DNA of 35,111 bases from Planctomycetota bacterium (GTDB lineage Bacteria; Planctomycetota; UBA11346). The notes beneath the pieces were generated by a model. It saw nothing but the letters and a program-made list of their open reading frames with translations. It made no database searches and was not told where the DNA came from. The DNA is taken from contig JANQLF010000002.1 in NCBI GenBank assembly GCA_028280785.1, forward strand, positions 1-35,111, in the 5' to 3' direction. Of this stretch, positions 1-10,288 are shown piece by piece; positions within the stretch are counted from its first letter, which is position 1; every line of letters starts with the position of its first letter. A program made the position numbers and the translations under genes.

Positions 1-1574
1 ACTAATTCTGTAGATTTATTGGCTTCTACAGCAACGTTCTGGGCCAAACGCCGAACTTCTTCGGCCACTACCGTAAAACCTCGCCCATACTCACCAGCAC
101 GTGCTGCTTCAACCGCCGCGTTGAGTGCCAACAAGTTGGTTTGAAAAGCCACCGTTTCAATCGCACCAATCACCTCACGAATACGCGCTGACGATTCATA
201 AATATCTGCCATCGCTGCTTGCATTTTTTCAACTGCCTGAAATCCACCCTCAACTGCAGCAACTGTCATTTTAATAGAATCAGCTGCTTCTTGTGCATTA
301 CTGGCATTATCCGTACTCTGACTGGAAATATCCGACAACGACGTTGATGTTTCTGATACGGAAGAGGCTTGCAAAATGGCACCCTCGGACAAAGCGTTAC
401 TCAGGGCACTGCCCTCGACTGAAACCCGATTAACATGCGAAACGGTAATTGCTAATTCATCCAATGCTGTTTCCAATGGACGCGCAATTTGTCGACTTGT
501 CTTCACTGCTAATAATACGGCTATGACGACACCAGCTGCAGCCGCCACCCACAAGGTTACACTAGCCATAGAATTAATTGCGTTTACCGAATCAACTGCG
601 TCGGTTGTAATACGCGCTGTACTCTCTTTCATTGCCGACAAGGCTTTATTTAAGACCTGACCGGCTTTAAAACATTCATCTTCAGCGGCAAATAATGCGG
701 CGATATTATCAACTCGTAAATGCTGCATGGCAAAGAATCCTTCTTCACCATTAAGGATCTGCACATATTGAGCGATACTCCCATCCATTGCTTCAACAGA
801 TTTTTGCAATGCATCACCAGTAAGATGTTTTTTACAGGCTGCCAATGTTTGCTGAATAGTTTCGATGCTTACCTGACATTGCTTAATAGCACCAGTGAGG
901 TCCTGGCTATCAGTGTATTCTGACAATTGATAGACCATTATCTGCAAACTATTGAGCTGCACTTTCAGATCCTTGAGCTGCAATAAGGCTTGTAGGCGTT
1001 CACTGGCGACTACAGCGGTCTCTTGAGCATCATTTTTTTGAATTTCATTGATCTCAACACTTATAATTCCAATTGCTGATTCTAGATGTTCATTAGTCGT
1101 GACAATATGCGCGTCACTTTCAACGCGCATAGACCACAATTCATCTCCATAATAAATATTATCCTCGTACCCATCAAAAACAGTTTCAATTGCTTCCTCA
1201 AATGCATATTCAGCTTCACGTAATGCTGTTAAATCAATATCAAACGCCGCCTCCTCAATTAATGCAGCGGTCTGATTAAATGTATTTTCAAAGTTTAATT
1301 CCTCATCAATCATCCAATCGCGCACATAACCCAATTCCTCTAATGATCTGGCTGCACCGCCTTGATAGGAAAGTCCATGCATCCGCGACGCGATGCTCAT
1401 AACTTCCTGAGCACTCGCGTTAATTGGCGTAATCTTGCTATCTAAAGTAGAAAAATGCTTTTTAATAATCTGGACAAAAACAACTCCAGCCCCACCTATA
1501 AATAAAACGATCAGGGCTAATAAGGTAAAGTATCCCAACAATTTAACATGCAAATTAAAGCGAATACCAGCCAT
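1..1574 (-). CDS. Methyl-accepting chemotaxis protein, 3' end outside window
   Basis: Transmembrane chemoreceptor that would signal to a CheA/CheW array. The frame is open from an ATG at 1574 to the window edge, so the C-terminus is missing (about 524 codons visible). A first membrane segment lies at residues 10-35 ([12 protein letters not shown] region). A long, acidic, helical sensor region follows, and a second membrane segment near residue 345 ([19 protein letters not shown]) leads into a HAMP-like start, IARPLE. The last 60 codons hold the family hallmark [20 protein letters not shown] followed by [15 protein letters not shown], the start of the CheA-contacting hairpin. The sensor domain is not a family I recognise, so the ligand is unknown. 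No che genes are visible nearby. The family call is secure. Confidence 0.95.
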   Translation of the reverse strand, partial: MAGIRFNLHVKLLGYFTLLALIVLFIGGAGVVFVQIIKKHFSTLDSKITPINASAQEVMSIASRMHGLSYQGGAARSLEELGYVRDWMIDEELNFENTFNQTAALIEEAAFDIDLTALREAEYAFEEAIETVFDGYEDNIYYGDELWSMRVESDAHIVTTNEHLESAIGIISVEINEIQKNDAQETAVVASERLQALLQLKDLKVQLNSLQIMVYQLSEYTDSQDLTGAIKQCQVSIETIQQTLAACKKHLTGDALQKSVEAMDGSIAQYVQILNGEEGFFAMQHLRVDNIAALFAAEDECFKAGQVLNKALSAMKESTARITTDAVDSVNAINSMASVTLWVAAAAGVVIAVLLAVKTSRQIARPLETALDELAITVSHVNRVSVEGSALSNALSEGAILQASSVSETSTSLSDISSQSTDNASNAQEAADSIKMTVAAVEGGFQAVEKMQAAMADIYESSARIREVIGAIETVAFQTNLLALNAAVEAARAGEYGRGFTVVAEEVRRLAQNVAVEANKSTEL

Positions 1575-1741
1575 CCCTATACTAATGTTCCTTGCCTGAC
1601 TCTTAATTCGTCAATTATTACGTTTGATGACATGAAGACCGCAAAGATTATCATTTGATCACCATTCGGTTTCAACGTCTAAAGTCTTAACAATGCTATG
1701 CCGAAATGCACAGTTCATCAGCGCACTATGCTGGAACTCAG

Positions 1742-2605
1742 CTAGAATTCAGCAGAAACCCACAAACTCAATATATCATTTTGCGGGGTATTTAAACCGT
1801 CCAAGGTATCTCCATAAACAAGACCCAAAGAATATATTTCAGGGAAGTTATAAGAGACACTGAATAACAACTCGGTAACGTCTTCTTCTAGCTCAGGGAA
1901 ACGTCCGGCAAATGTTGGTGAACTGATATCAAGATCACCCTGCGAATCGTTTACACGATAATCTAAACCAACGGTTACAGTACCTTCATACGAATAGAAT
2001 AAACCGAAACCATAATAATAATCATCAGGTATATCGTTATTCCTATTACGATAGCCCAAATCAAAGGTATAACCAAGCCCCTGCTCCTGGTAATATTTAC
2101 CTACGAGTAACTGAAGCTCAAACCCATTACCGCCATCTCCAATTGCAGCGGCAGAATCTGGCGCCTCTATATCAGGATAAGCATCATAAGGACCTGCAAT
2201 AATAATGCCCAAGCGCGCCGCTACCGTTGGCACAGCACCCTCATGTTCAGTTTCATCGACGAATTGATAACGCACACCTATTTCAAAATCTGCAATGTCT
2301 GACTCTTCCAAGGAAAATCCCATAGGATGGCCGAATTCATTTTTACTATGCGCTATATAGGCATCAAAAGCAATTTTTTCATTAAGACCATATTCTGCAG
2401 ACAATCCGTAAGTGACCTGCTCTGAATCCGACGATGTATCCATATCAACATCACCTAACCAGAATTCATCATAGGACTCCTGTGTATAGGATAGCGTTAA
2501 AATATAAGACCCCTCTTTCGGCAACCATGCAGACTCCGCGCCATAGAGACTTACCATTAACGTTGATACGCCTAATATAGAAAAAGCTTTATTAAGAACA
2601 CGCAT
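1742..2605 (-). CDS. Putative outer-membrane beta-barrel protein
   Basis: 287 aa. An N-terminal signal peptide (about residues 1-26, ending near GAESAW) is followed by alternating aromatic/polar strands typical of a small outer-membrane barrel: GSYILTLSYTQESYDEF, VTYGLSAEYGLNEKIAFDAY, FEIGVRYQF, LGYTFDLGYRNR and a final strand ending LWVSAEF. The terminal Phe is the usual signal recognised by the BAM complex. It resembles MetA-pathway/transporter-type barrels, but I cannot assign a substrate. It lies 8 nt downstream of a small exported protein gene and is probably co-transcribed with it. The upstream AGAGAA is a weak Shine-Dalgarno. Localisation is well supported; function is unknown. Confidence 0.75.
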   Translation of the reverse strand: MRVLNKAFSILGVSTLMVSLYGAESAWLPKEGSYILTLSYTQESYDEFWLGDVDMDTSSDSEQVTYGLSAEYGLNEKIAFDAYIAHSKNEFGHPMGFSLEESDIADFEIGVRYQFVDETEHEGAVPTVAARLGIIIAGPYDAYPDIEAPDSAAAIGDGGNGFELQLLVGKYYQEQGLGYTFDLGYRNRNNDIPDDYYYGFGLFYSYEGTVTVGLDYRVNDSQGDLDISSPTFAGRFPELEEDVTELLFSVSYNFPEIYSLGLVYGDTLDGLNTPQNDILSLWVSAEF

Positions 2606-2613
2606 ATAATTCT

Positions 2614-2973
2614 CTATTCAACTTTATATCGAGTTTTTATATAGTAGCGTAATGCCTTTAATTGTTCTGCATTGATACGACCCGCCAATTTATCAATCGA
2701 CGCCTTAATCTTTTTATCAGTAAGTTTTTTCTGCAAGTCATTGAGAACCGGGCCCTGGGTTTTCTTTAAATCTTCATCAACTTTTGCCGGAACACCACGA
2801 GCTCGATACATTTTTTTACCAAGTGCATACGCTGATTTATCAATGCCACTGCTGGAGTCTTCATTCGGTGGGCGCGGTGGTTTACGAGGATGAGAACCAC
2901 TCGCACACAGCATCGGCATATTAAGTAGCAGCAATACTAAAGAACAACTTAGCAAACGCGCTAATACTAACAT
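2614..2973 (-). CDS. Small exported protein, cytochrome c-like fold without heme motif
   Basis: 119 aa from the ATG at 2973, chosen over an upstream ATG at 2988 because AGGGG sits 6 nt before it. It has a signal peptide with hydrophobic core LVLLLLNMPML; CASG could be a lipobox (Cys near residue 23), but this is uncertain. A Pro-rich linker follows, then a helical domain beginning YALGKKMYRARG and ending LAGRINAEQLKALRYYIKTRY. These two ends look like the first and last helices of class I cytochrome c (Y..GK..Y...C..CH and L...L..YI..RY), yet no CxxCH is present, so heme would not be attached. The resemblance is by eye only. The outer-membrane barrel gene lies 8 nt downstream. Confidence 0.55.
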   Translation of the reverse strand: MLVLARLLSCSLVLLLLNMPMLCASGSHPRKPPRPPNEDSSSGIDKSAYALGKKMYRARGVPAKVDEDLKKTQGPVLNDLQKKLTDKKIKASIDKLAGRINAEQLKALRYYIKTRYKVE

Positions 2974-3204
2974 TAAATTCCCCTGCAAAACTTATAAACG
3001 GTCTTCTTACTAGGCACATCATAAATTGCAAGGATATCTTTAATAAAATAGCAAAAAAACACAGTTATTTTCGGCACAAATTGTTAGATCAATAAAACAG
3101 TGCAAAATACAGCGTTAAATTAATAAAAATAATTACATTGCACAGTTTCAATACATTTAATGCTGTACACATTATATTATTGCACATGAAACAATTGAAT
3201 AGAA

Positions 3205-4563
3205 TTAACGATGTGAACAGAGTTGCGTGCTTAAATTTTGCGCATTTTCCTTATAAAACCGATCCAAGATCAACATAACACAGATAAATACTGCCTCGAT
3301 AATAATAACAAAAAATGGTACTTCATACGGTGCATAGGCATCACCTTGTAATGAAATGCCATGAATATAACTCAATGGCAGTAATAGACAAAATCCAATA
3401 GAAATAAATTGTGGGCGACAGGCAATAAATGGCAGCACACAAATCATGTACCAAGCATTAATACACGATCCACAAAGCAGAACAGCGATAAGCACCAAAA
3501 CGATGTCATTTTGAATAAAACCATCAGCACGCATCCATAATCGCCACAATATCCTGACATACACCACTGCGCAAAAACACAGCAATAAATATCGAGCCAG
3601 CGAATCGGGTAGGACCCATGCAAATACATCCAAGATAAACGCATTAAAATGCCACTCTTGAATAAACATCCATGTTATATCTAAGCCACTCCATGATCCC
3701 TGAAGAAGAAACGGTGCGTACATACAGAAAGCACACGCAAGAAACAAACCTATACAATTGATGCCTACGCGTGGTTTATGCAGGACACCAATCAGAAACA
3801 ACGGCGCTAGAACAATGAGCTGCAGCCTCGCACAAACGGCCAGGGCAAAAAGCAATGCGCTACGGTAGGACTGTTGCTGTTGATAAGCGAGTACCGAGGT
3901 CAAAAGAAATGGCAAGGCAATCGCATCGGTATGGCCACTCATCCACACCTCTTGAATCAGCAATGGCATCCACGCATACAACAAAAAATGACGCGCACTT
4001 AATAATCGCGATAACAGCCATAAGCAATAAATTTCAAAAATAACAATACAAAACTTGGCAACATAAAAACTGTGATCGCCAATAAATGCAGCACAGGCGA
4101 AGACATACATAGCAACAGGTCCATAGACCGTTGGGATATCAGGGTTATTGACATCACTTAAAATATCAGCCCACTCATCAGGAATCGATGCATCGTCAAA
4201 ATATGTATCTGGAGCTCGATCATAAGGCGACCCCTCCTGCAAGAACACATAGCCATCCCATTGGTAGCGATTAAAATCATCCTCATACAAGGGCAAATCA
4301 CAAAAGGCAATAATACGAATAAGCACGGCCCATATAAAGATAGCGCCTATGTGCAAACGTAGGTATTTCCATGTTACTAAAAAAATCGACCACAAAGCCA
4401 ACATCGACAGCAGATATATCGAGATCGGCATCCAGGTGTCTTCGCTACATAACACCATACTCAGGTAAATGCATGCCGATAAAAATCCCGCGATATGCAG
4501 TGGCAAGATCCGTGAAGGTCTTGACTGCTCAGCAACTACATCGTCGGACAAGGCCTCATCCAT
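3205..4563 (-). CDS. GT-C fold membrane glycosyltransferase (GT87/mannosyltransferase-like)
   Basis: 452 aa, polytopic, with about ten hydrophobic segments (for example residues 22-40, 48-66 and 72-88). After the second segment pair comes the acidic loop EDDFNRYQWDG (residues 94-104), then GSPYDRAP. This matches the D/E-rich first loop and RY.WDG signature of polyprenyl-phosphate-dependent GT-C enzymes annotated as GT87/DUF2029 or alpha-mannosyltransferases. Such enzymes move a sugar from a lipid-phosphate donor to a cell-envelope acceptor on the outer face of the inner membrane. Donor and acceptor here are unknown. The start is 15 nt after the phosphatase gene stop on the same strand, so the two may be co-transcribed. 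The Shine-Dalgarno is weak. Confidence 0.75.
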   Translation of the reverse strand: MDEALSDDVVAEQSRPSRILPLHIAGFLSACIYLSMVLCSEDTWMPISIYLLSMLALWSIFLVTWKYLRLHIGAIFIWAVLIRIIAFCDLPLYEDDFNRYQWDGYVFLQEGSPYDRAPDTYFDDASIPDEWADILSDVNNPDIPTVYGPVAMYVFACAAFIGDHSFYVAKFCIVIFEIYCLWLLSRLLSARHFLLYAWMPLLIQEVWMSGHTDAIALPFLLTSVLAYQQQQSYRSALLFALAVCARLQLIVLAPLFLIGVLHKPRVGINCIGLFLACAFCMYAPFLLQGSWSGLDITWMFIQEWHFNAFILDVFAWVLPDSLARYLLLCFCAVVYVRILWRLWMRADGFIQNDIVLVLIAVLLCGSCINAWYMICVLPFIACRPQFISIGFCLLLPLSYIHGISLQGDAYAPYEVPFFVIIIEAVFICVMLILDRFYKENAQNLSTQLCSHR

Positions 4564-4578
4564 TTGATCACCAAAAAT

Positions 4579-5571
4579 TTAATTAGACCCACATAAAATG
4601 TCAGGCTTAGCTTCAATCTCTCCATTAAAGCGATACGCACACATATAGCCACCCTTAGCAACACTATAATCGACGCAGACGATTTTATCGTGCATGGGTT
4701 GTGGCTTAACGTCTTTGCCGCCTTTTTTTGCGGGCATCCAATAGTGGCCGACGCAGGTGATGGGATCGTCCTTGCGGCATAGGGTGATGCCGTCTACAGG
4801 GACCATGCCGACGGGGTCGGTGATTTCATTGCTTGGCGGCATTAACCAATCGCCGAATGGCTCATCGGGCCAGGACTCTCTCCACCATTGGACGCGGGCC
4901 TCAGTGCGTTCGATGCCCGCCTTGTCGGTGAGGATCCGGCCGTCGGGTAAGGTAATTTCCAAACCCTTAAATACTAATTCATGATCTTTATATAACTGCG
5001 TTGATTTATCGGTTGCTTGTTTAATTAATGCATCGGTCCATCTACGCTCACCACCATCACCACCAACATTTTGATGCAGCGCTTCTTTGATGCGACCGAT
5101 CGCCTCATAATTCGAACAGGCATGGACCACGCGCACGCCGTCACCTTCCCAGACTGGTGGCAAGGTCCGAAACCAATCAGTCCAATATTTGCGCTCATCA
5201 TCATTTAATTGGGCACGGGTTGCTTCATACTGATGATTATTTCTGTCAGAGTGCGGACGGCACCAAGTATTTACATCATCCTCTTCACTCGTTTTGCGTT
5301 CCGGAGCCGGAGTCTCGTAGGCAATCGCATTAAATTCATGATTACCCATTATCGCATAAGCATCACCCGCCTCGACACAGCCACGCACCAGTTCCAGAAC
5401 CTCTTTAATCTGCGGACCGCGATCGATGTAATCGCCAGCAAAGACCAGTTTACGACCCTCAGGATGTTTCCAGGAATCGCCTGTGGGTTCGTAGCCAAGT
5501 TTCTCAAGTAAGGCTATAAGTCTATGGTAGTGGCCGTGGATGTCGCCGATGATATCGTGTGCAATAAGCAT
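4579..5571 (-). CDS. Calcineurin-like metallophosphoesterase (PPP-type)
   Basis: 330 aa. The metallophosphatase blocks are in order: GDIHGH (residues 9-14), FAGDYIDRG (44-52), GNHE (76-79) and a later VVHAC giving a metal-ligand His. The arrangement matches the bacterial PrpE/ApaH-like branch of the PPP family (protein phosphatase or dinucleoside polyphosphate hydrolase), a dinuclear-metal hydrolase in the cytoplasm. It has an insertion between GNHE and VVHAC (residues 85-155), and the C-terminal half contains VGHYW. The true substrate is unknown. No clear ribosome-binding site precedes the ATG, although the GDIHG motif so close to the N-terminus fits this start. It is followed 15 nt later by the glycosyltransferase gene. 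Confidence 0.85.
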   Translation of the reverse strand: MLIAHDIIGDIHGHYHRLIALLEKLGYEPTGDSWKHPEGRKLVFAGDYIDRGPQIKEVLELVRGCVEAGDAYAIMGNHEFNAIAYETPAPERKTSEEDDVNTWCRPHSDRNNHQYEATRAQLNDDERKYWTDWFRTLPPVWEGDGVRVVHACSNYEAIGRIKEALHQNVGGDGGERRWTDALIKQATDKSTQLYKDHELVFKGLEITLPDGRILTDKAGIERTEARVQWWRESWPDEPFGDWLMPPSNEITDPVGMVPVDGITLCRKDDPITCVGHYWMPAKKGGKDVKPQPMHDKIVCVDYSVAKGGYMCAYRFNGEIEAKPDILCGSN

Positions 5572-5669
5572 CGAATTAAAATATTATTAAGCCCAAATTT
5601 GCCAAGGAATATTAATTGATTAGTCTTAGTGCCAAATTAAACAATTATTCAAATTCCATCAAATATGGC

Positions 5670-6725
5670 CTAAGCTGGTTTTTCCAAATTATCAATTGAG
5701 CGAACAAGATTGGGAAAATCTGATAGATTACGGTCAATATTCATTAATTTATTGTTGATAAAAGCCTTCGCCCTTTCAACGCCAGCCTCATGTGCCTTCA
5801 ACGCCCCTACTTCATCCCATTGATTTTCTGGAGATTCATTCCAAAAATCACTTAGTTCTTCAAAGCATATTTGTTTCACGACTGAAAGCATCTCATCGGT
5901 GAAGCGATCAGTTTTCTGATACATATCTAAAAACCAAAGCTCGTCAGTATCCACATAATCATCAAGCGATTCTTGAGACTCCAACAGAGCTTTGTATTGT
6001 GCCAGTGGATAAATCATCCAACAAATATTAGCCACGGTCAATTGCACTGTCTGATGAATTCCACCCATATCTAAAAAAAGAGTATAGGACTCGCGATCCT
6101 TTGGCAGATATAGATCCAGCAAATCAGGCGTGTCAGTATACTGAAACAACTGGCTGCTAAACCTGTACTCCATAGGATCAGAATTAATAGCCCTAATAAC
6201 CAAATCGCCATCTGAATCTTTATCGTAAATTGTAACATATCGCTTAGTATTTTCTATTCCTTTATCATCAAAGCCCGCTTCAATATCGTCGGGCATTGTA
6301 ACCCAATATAAAACATGTCTACGATTTATTATTACCAATTTACCGGTAGTAGTTTCAATTTGAATAAAATCATTTCGACTGTTTTCAAGTCTATACCTCT
6401 GATGGTTCGTAATTGGTAATTCGAGAGGATCGGATCCATCAGCAAAAACAAAAAGCACATGCCCAAAGTAGTAGGTTTCATCATCTTTAATTTTATTTGG
6501 CAAAGGCGGTACAGTGATCGGCGTTTGGCCATTCATCCAAATCCGCACAAACTCTTCGCTATTAAAAAGCTTTACAAAGTCATTTTGCCTATCTCCCGGC
6601 ACGGGATCCTTGCCTGACTCCCAACGATGATATACCCCCTGACTTATACCCAGCTTTTTGGCCGCTTCTGCCTGGGTAATCTTCAACACTTTGCGCCGAT
6701 ATTCTTTTATTGTCTGTGTAGTCAT
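5670..6725 (-). CDS. XRE-family HTH regulator with large unknown C-terminal region
   Basis: 351 aa from the ATG at 6725, preceded by AGAGGA with 5-nt spacing; upstream in-frame ATGs overlap or precede this site and were not used. Residues 1-50 form a Cro/CI-type helix-turn-helix: TIKEYRRKVLKITQAEAAKK followed by LGISQGVYHRWESGK. The remaining 300 residues contain beta-rich stretches (YYFGHVLFVFADG, GKLVIINRRHVLYWV) and an acidic helical tail, and match no family I know. It is divergent from the restriction operon, with an inverted repeat in the shared intergenic region, so it is probably the autoregulator and controller of the island. It is far longer than the roughly 80-aa C proteins of R-M systems. 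Confidence 0.8.
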   Translation of the reverse strand: MTTQTIKEYRRKVLKITQAEAAKKLGISQGVYHRWESGKDPVPGDRQNDFVKLFNSEEFVRIWMNGQTPITVPPLPNKIKDDETYYFGHVLFVFADGSDPLELPITNHQRYRLENSRNDFIQIETTTGKLVIINRRHVLYWVTMPDDIEAGFDDKGIENTKRYVTIYDKDSDGDLVIRAINSDPMEYRFSSQLFQYTDTPDLLDLYLPKDRESYTLFLDMGGIHQTVQLTVANICWMIYPLAQYKALLESQESLDDYVDTDELWFLDMYQKTDRFTDEMLSVVKQICFEELSDFWNESPENQWDEVGALKAHEAGVERAKAFINNKLMNIDRNLSDFPNLVRSIDNLEKPA

Positions 6726-6772
6726 GTTCATCCTCTGACAACAATGATATGGGCTGGCAAACCAAATCAATA

Positions 6773-6798
6773 TTTAAACCTTAAATTTTAGGTTTAAA
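6773..6798. promoter_or_regulatory. Inverted-repeat operator candidate
   Basis: TTTAAACCT at 6773-6781 and AGGTTTAAA at 6790-6798 form a perfect 9-bp inverted repeat around an 8-nt A/T spacer. It lies 48 nt upstream of the XRE regulator start and 175 nt upstream of the first operon gene. A dyad of this size beside an XRE gene is the usual form of its operator. Binding itself is inference. Confidence 0.6.
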
Positions 6799-6972
6799 TT
6801 TTAAGTATTGTTATTATTTAACTTACATAGTCATATGACTCTTAAAGTGACAAATTATAGCCAACATTACATCCTTATTAGTCTGTTCACGAGTATTTAT
6901 CTAATACATGAGGGGCTTATATTGACCCTCTGTTTATTAAGTTTATGTTTTTCTAATTGCCTGGGATCCTAA

Positions 6973-7506
6973 ATGACAAACTTAATACTCATAACAATTA
7001 TGGTCATCATCATCCTTATTTTAGGTGCCGCGATTGCTGTCATGAATGCCAAACTTAATCAACAAGACACCAAAGAAGATGATGAAGATAAACCCAGTGA
7101 ATCCCACCCTTACTCTTTGAAAAAGTTTATTCTCACTCCAGCTGAATATTCATTTTATAAAGTTCTCATCATGCACTTGCCCGAGAACCTATCAGTTTTA
7201 ATAAAAATTCGCCTTGCAGATATTTTAGAAGTCTCAAAAGAAGTCGACAGATCTGAAAGACGTACTGCCCAAAATAAAATAAATTCTAAGCATTTTGATT
7301 TCATCATTGTCGATAAGAAGACCTGTACGGTGCAATCGGTCATTGAGCTAGATGACAGTTCACATACCAGCAAGAAGGCGCAATCTAGCGATCAATTTAA
7401 GAACGAGGCCTGTAAAGCATCAACCCTCACCATCCACCGTGTACCTGCCAAGCGGGGATACTCAGCAGATGACATAAATCCGCTATTTGCGGCAGCTAAT
7501 GTGTGA
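6973..7506 (+). CDS. Membrane-anchored DUF2726 nuclease-like protein
   Basis: 177 aa. An N-terminal membrane anchor (residues 2-26, [20 protein letters not shown]) is followed by a charged linker and a domain starting [20 protein letters not shown]. That opening, together with FDIIV-like [10 protein letters not shown] and IELDDSSH (residues 124-130), is typical of DUF2726, a domain of the PD-(D/E)XK/restriction-like fold found in defence loci. The E-x-D-D..H block is the family hallmark. It is the first gene of the restriction operon and is followed by a 106-nt gap before hsdM. Its role is unknown; it may be an accessory nuclease or a membrane tether. Confidence 0.75.
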   Translation: MTNLILITIMVIIILILGAAIAVMNAKLNQQDTKEDDEDKPSESHPYSLKKFILTPAEYSFYKVLIMHLPENLSVLIKIRLADILEVSKEVDRSERRTAQNKINSKHFDFIIVDKKTCTVQSVIELDDSSHTSKKAQSSDQFKNEACKASTLTIHRVPAKRGYSADDINPLFAAANV

Positions 7507-7612
7507 AATGACCGCCCTAATTGGGGCCAAACCTCCATGTCTTCACCTTGAGAAAAAGCCTCAACTAAGTACTCTTTTACTCTTCGCTATCCTTAACTTA
7601 AAATTGGTCCGA

Positions 7613-10288
7613 ATGCAAAAACTCACCCTCAATCAACTTGCCTCCCTCCTCTTCCGTGCCTGTGATGACCTGCGCGGCAACATGGATGCCTCCGAGTATA
7701 AAGAGTACATCTTTGGCATGCTCTTCCTCAAACGTCTGTCCGACCTCTTTGATCAGCGACGCGATGAGATCACCAAAGAACAGGAAAAGATCGGCACCCA
7801 GCAAAACATAATCGATATCCAACTTCAGAATCCCGATAATTACGACTTCTACGTTCCACCAGAAGCTCACTGGTCCAACATTCGTCACTTAAAAACCAAC
7901 GTCGGCACGGCCCTTAATAAAGCACTCGAGGCCCTCGAAGATCACCCCTCCAATGTCGATGTCTTGCAGGACGTCCTCAAGCACATCAATTTCAACAAAA
8001 AGATCGGCCAGCGCACCCTAGACGACGACACTCTTGCTGATTTTATCCAAAACTTTGAAAAAATACCACTACGCGATGAAAATTTTGAATTCCCCGATTT
8101 ACTCGGCGCGGCCTACGAATATTTAATTAAATATTTCGCCGACTCAGCAGGCAAAAAAGCTGGTGAATTTTATACCCCATCTGATGTAGTCCGCGTCCTT
8201 GTCGAAGTCACCGAACCAGAAGCAGGCATGAGCGTCTACGACCCCACCTGTGGCTCGGGCGGCATGCTGATTCAAACCCGCGATTATATTCGCGAACGCG
8301 GTGATGACCCACGCGATCTCAGCCTCGCCGGGCAGGAATCCATCGGCACCACCTGGTCTATCTGTAAAATGAATATGTTGCTACATGGAATTCCCCATGC
8401 CGACATTCGTCAGGAAGACACCCTGCGCCATCCGCAACATAAAGCCGAAGACGGTGAACTCACCCGTTTTGACCGCGTCCTCGCCAATCCACCATTTAGT
8501 CAAAATTATATTAAAAAAGATATCGACTATCCCGGGCGCTTCGCTGTATGGATGCCGGAAAAAGGCAAAAAAGCCGACCTCATGTTTGTCCAGCACATGC
8601 TCGCCGTGCTGAAATCAGACGGCAAAATGGCCAGCGTCATGCCCCACGGTGTTTTATTCCGTGGCGGCGAAGAACGCGAAGCACGTCGTCACTTTATCGA
8701 ACGCGGATATTTAGAGGCCATCATCGGTCTCCCAGCCGGATTATTTTACGGCACTGGTATTCCGGCCTGTGTACTGGTCATGAATAAAAACGGCGCTGCC
8801 GATCGTGATCACATTGCATTTATTAACGCTGATCGTGATTACCGCGAGGGTAAAGCACAAAACTTCTTACGTGCCGAAGATATTTCACGCATCGTCCATG
8901 CTTATCGCCAATTAAGCAGCGGCGCCATTGATAAAATTGATGGCTACGCGCGCCTAGTCCCGGTCAGCGAAATCGAAGCCGAAGATTATAACTGCAATAT
9001 TCGTCGCTATGTTGATAACGCCCCACCACCCGAGCCACACGACGTCCGCGCCCATTTACACGGCGGCGTCCCCATCAGCGAAGTCGATGACCTCGCATTA
9101 TACTGGAATAATTATACAGAATTACGCGAACAAATATTTACCAAACGCAGCGACGATCCAAACTACGTTGATTTTAGCGAAGCCATCACCGACCGTCGCG
9201 CCTTATCCGAACTAATAAAAAACGACAACAGTGTCGCCAAAGCCCACCAGCACTTCATGGACCTATTAGAATCCTGGTGGGAGCAAAACCTACCCCATGT
9301 CGAGGCCCTCGCACCGGATGATAATAACACTGGTAATGTCTACGAATTACGCCGCCGCCTCATGGACTCAATTAACAATGCATTGACCGATCAATCATTG
9401 CTCACCGATCATCAGGTCCGCGGTGGCCTCGCCCGTTACTTTGAATTTTTCAAATCGGAATTTAAATCCATCGCCTTTAGCGGCTGGGGCCCCGAGCTAA
9501 TTCCCGATGAAGATATCCTACACAGCCAATTCCCCGAGATACTCGCCGAAATGGAACAAAAACGCGGGCGCCTCGCCGAATTATCAGCCTTATTTAGCGC
9601 CGCCGATGAAGAAGACTACGAAGATGATGATGACACTGGTGTACTTCCTGGAGCCCAAGTAAAGGAACTCAAGGATCAACTAAAAAATCTAACCAACAGC
9701 TGGAAAGCAGACTTAAAAGAGCTTAAGGCAACTGTCAGTGACTTATACTTGGAAGCCAATGCAACAGGCAAGTTGCCTAATTCTGTTAAAAAATCTGATA
9801 TGGTCCGTAGTCTGAGCCCAAAAGATGCTAATTTTCTGCATGCTCAGCGCATAGTCGACGAATGCATGGCCATTGAGCACACATCTGACTACATCCCCCA
9901 CATTCAGGAGTTAATTAAAAGTGGAAGCGAAACCCTCAAACGTTCTCGTGAAGTAGAAAAACGACTGAGCACCCACAAAGCTCTTGAAGATGAAGTTAAG
10001 ACAATCAAGTCTGCCCTGCGCGCCACCGAAAAACGCCAAGAAGACTTAGTCGAAGCGGCAAAGGCAAAGATCGACCACGATGAAGCCCGTGGCGTGATCA
10101 TCGATCGCTTACATCGAATGCTTCAATACACCTACCAAAGTTTCCTCTCCGCCAATCAGCGGGACTGTCTCGCCAAACTAGAAAACCTCTACGACAAATA
10201 TGCCGTTACCGCAGCCGCCATCAGCGAGCGACGACAAGCCGCCAGCGATAAGCTGCAAGGATTTTTGCAGGAGCTGGGATATGTCTGA
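7613..10288 (+). CDS. hsdM: Type I restriction-modification methyltransferase subunit HsdM
   Basis: 891 aa. It methylates adenine N6 as part of the HsdM2S complex. The start at 7613 gives [20 protein letters not shown], the normal N-terminus; 35-42 extra upstream codons are not HsdM-like. The N-terminal helical domain contains [14 protein letters not shown]. The methyltransferase domain has motif [10 protein letters not shown] (about residues 209-217) and motif IV NPPF (291-294), the N6-adenine type. A central region (about 500-680) includes [12 protein letters not shown]. An acidic stretch EEDYEDDDD near 670 leads into a 200-residue, coiled-coil-rich tail that probably contacts HsdS. Codon style changes near 9640, so the tail looks like part of a swapped module. 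The stop overlaps hsdS by 8 nt. Confidence 0.95.
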   Translation: MQKLTLNQLASLLFRACDDLRGNMDASEYKEYIFGMLFLKRLSDLFDQRRDEITKEQEKIGTQQNIIDIQLQNPDNYDFYVPPEAHWSNIRHLKTNVGTALNKALEALEDHPSNVDVLQDVLKHINFNKKIGQRTLDDDTLADFIQNFEKIPLRDENFEFPDLLGAAYEYLIKYFADSAGKKAGEFYTPSDVVRVLVEVTEPEAGMSVYDPTCGSGGMLIQTRDYIRERGDDPRDLSLAGQESIGTTWSICKMNMLLHGIPHADIRQEDTLRHPQHKAEDGELTRFDRVLANPPFSQNYIKKDIDYPGRFAVWMPEKGKKADLMFVQHMLAVLKSDGKMASVMPHGVLFRGGEEREARRHFIERGYLEAIIGLPAGLFYGTGIPACVLVMNKNGAADRDHIAFINADRDYREGKAQNFLRAEDISRIVHAYRQLSSGAIDKIDGYARLVPVSEIEAEDYNCNIRRYVDNAPPPEPHDVRAHLHGGVPISEVDDLALYWNNYTELREQIFTKRSDDPNYVDFSEAITDRRALSELIKNDNSVAKAHQHFMDLLESWWEQNLPHVEALAPDDNNTGNVYELRRRLMDSINNALTDQSLLTDHQVRGGLARYFEFFKSEFKSIAFSGWGPELIPDEDILHSQFPEILAEMEQKRGRLAELSALFSAADEEDYEDDDDTGVLPGAQVKELKDQLKNLTNSWKADLKELKATVSDLYLEANATGKLPNSVKKSDMVRSLSPKDANFLHAQRIVDECMAIEHTSDYIPHIQELIKSGSETLKRSREVEKRLSTHKALEDEVKTIKSALRATEKRQEDLVEAAKAKIDHDEARGVIIDRLHRMLQYTYQSFLSANQRDCLAKLENLYDKYAVTAAAISERRQAASDKLQGFLQELGYV

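Noticed and set aside
376..923. Plus-strand ORFs within the chemoreceptor gene
   Set aside because: They are antisense shadows of a clear chemoreceptor reading frame.
7487..7612. Upstream start codons that would lengthen HsdM by 35-42 residues
   Set aside because: The extra residues are unlike HsdM, and [13 protein letters not shown] at 7613 is the usual N-terminus.
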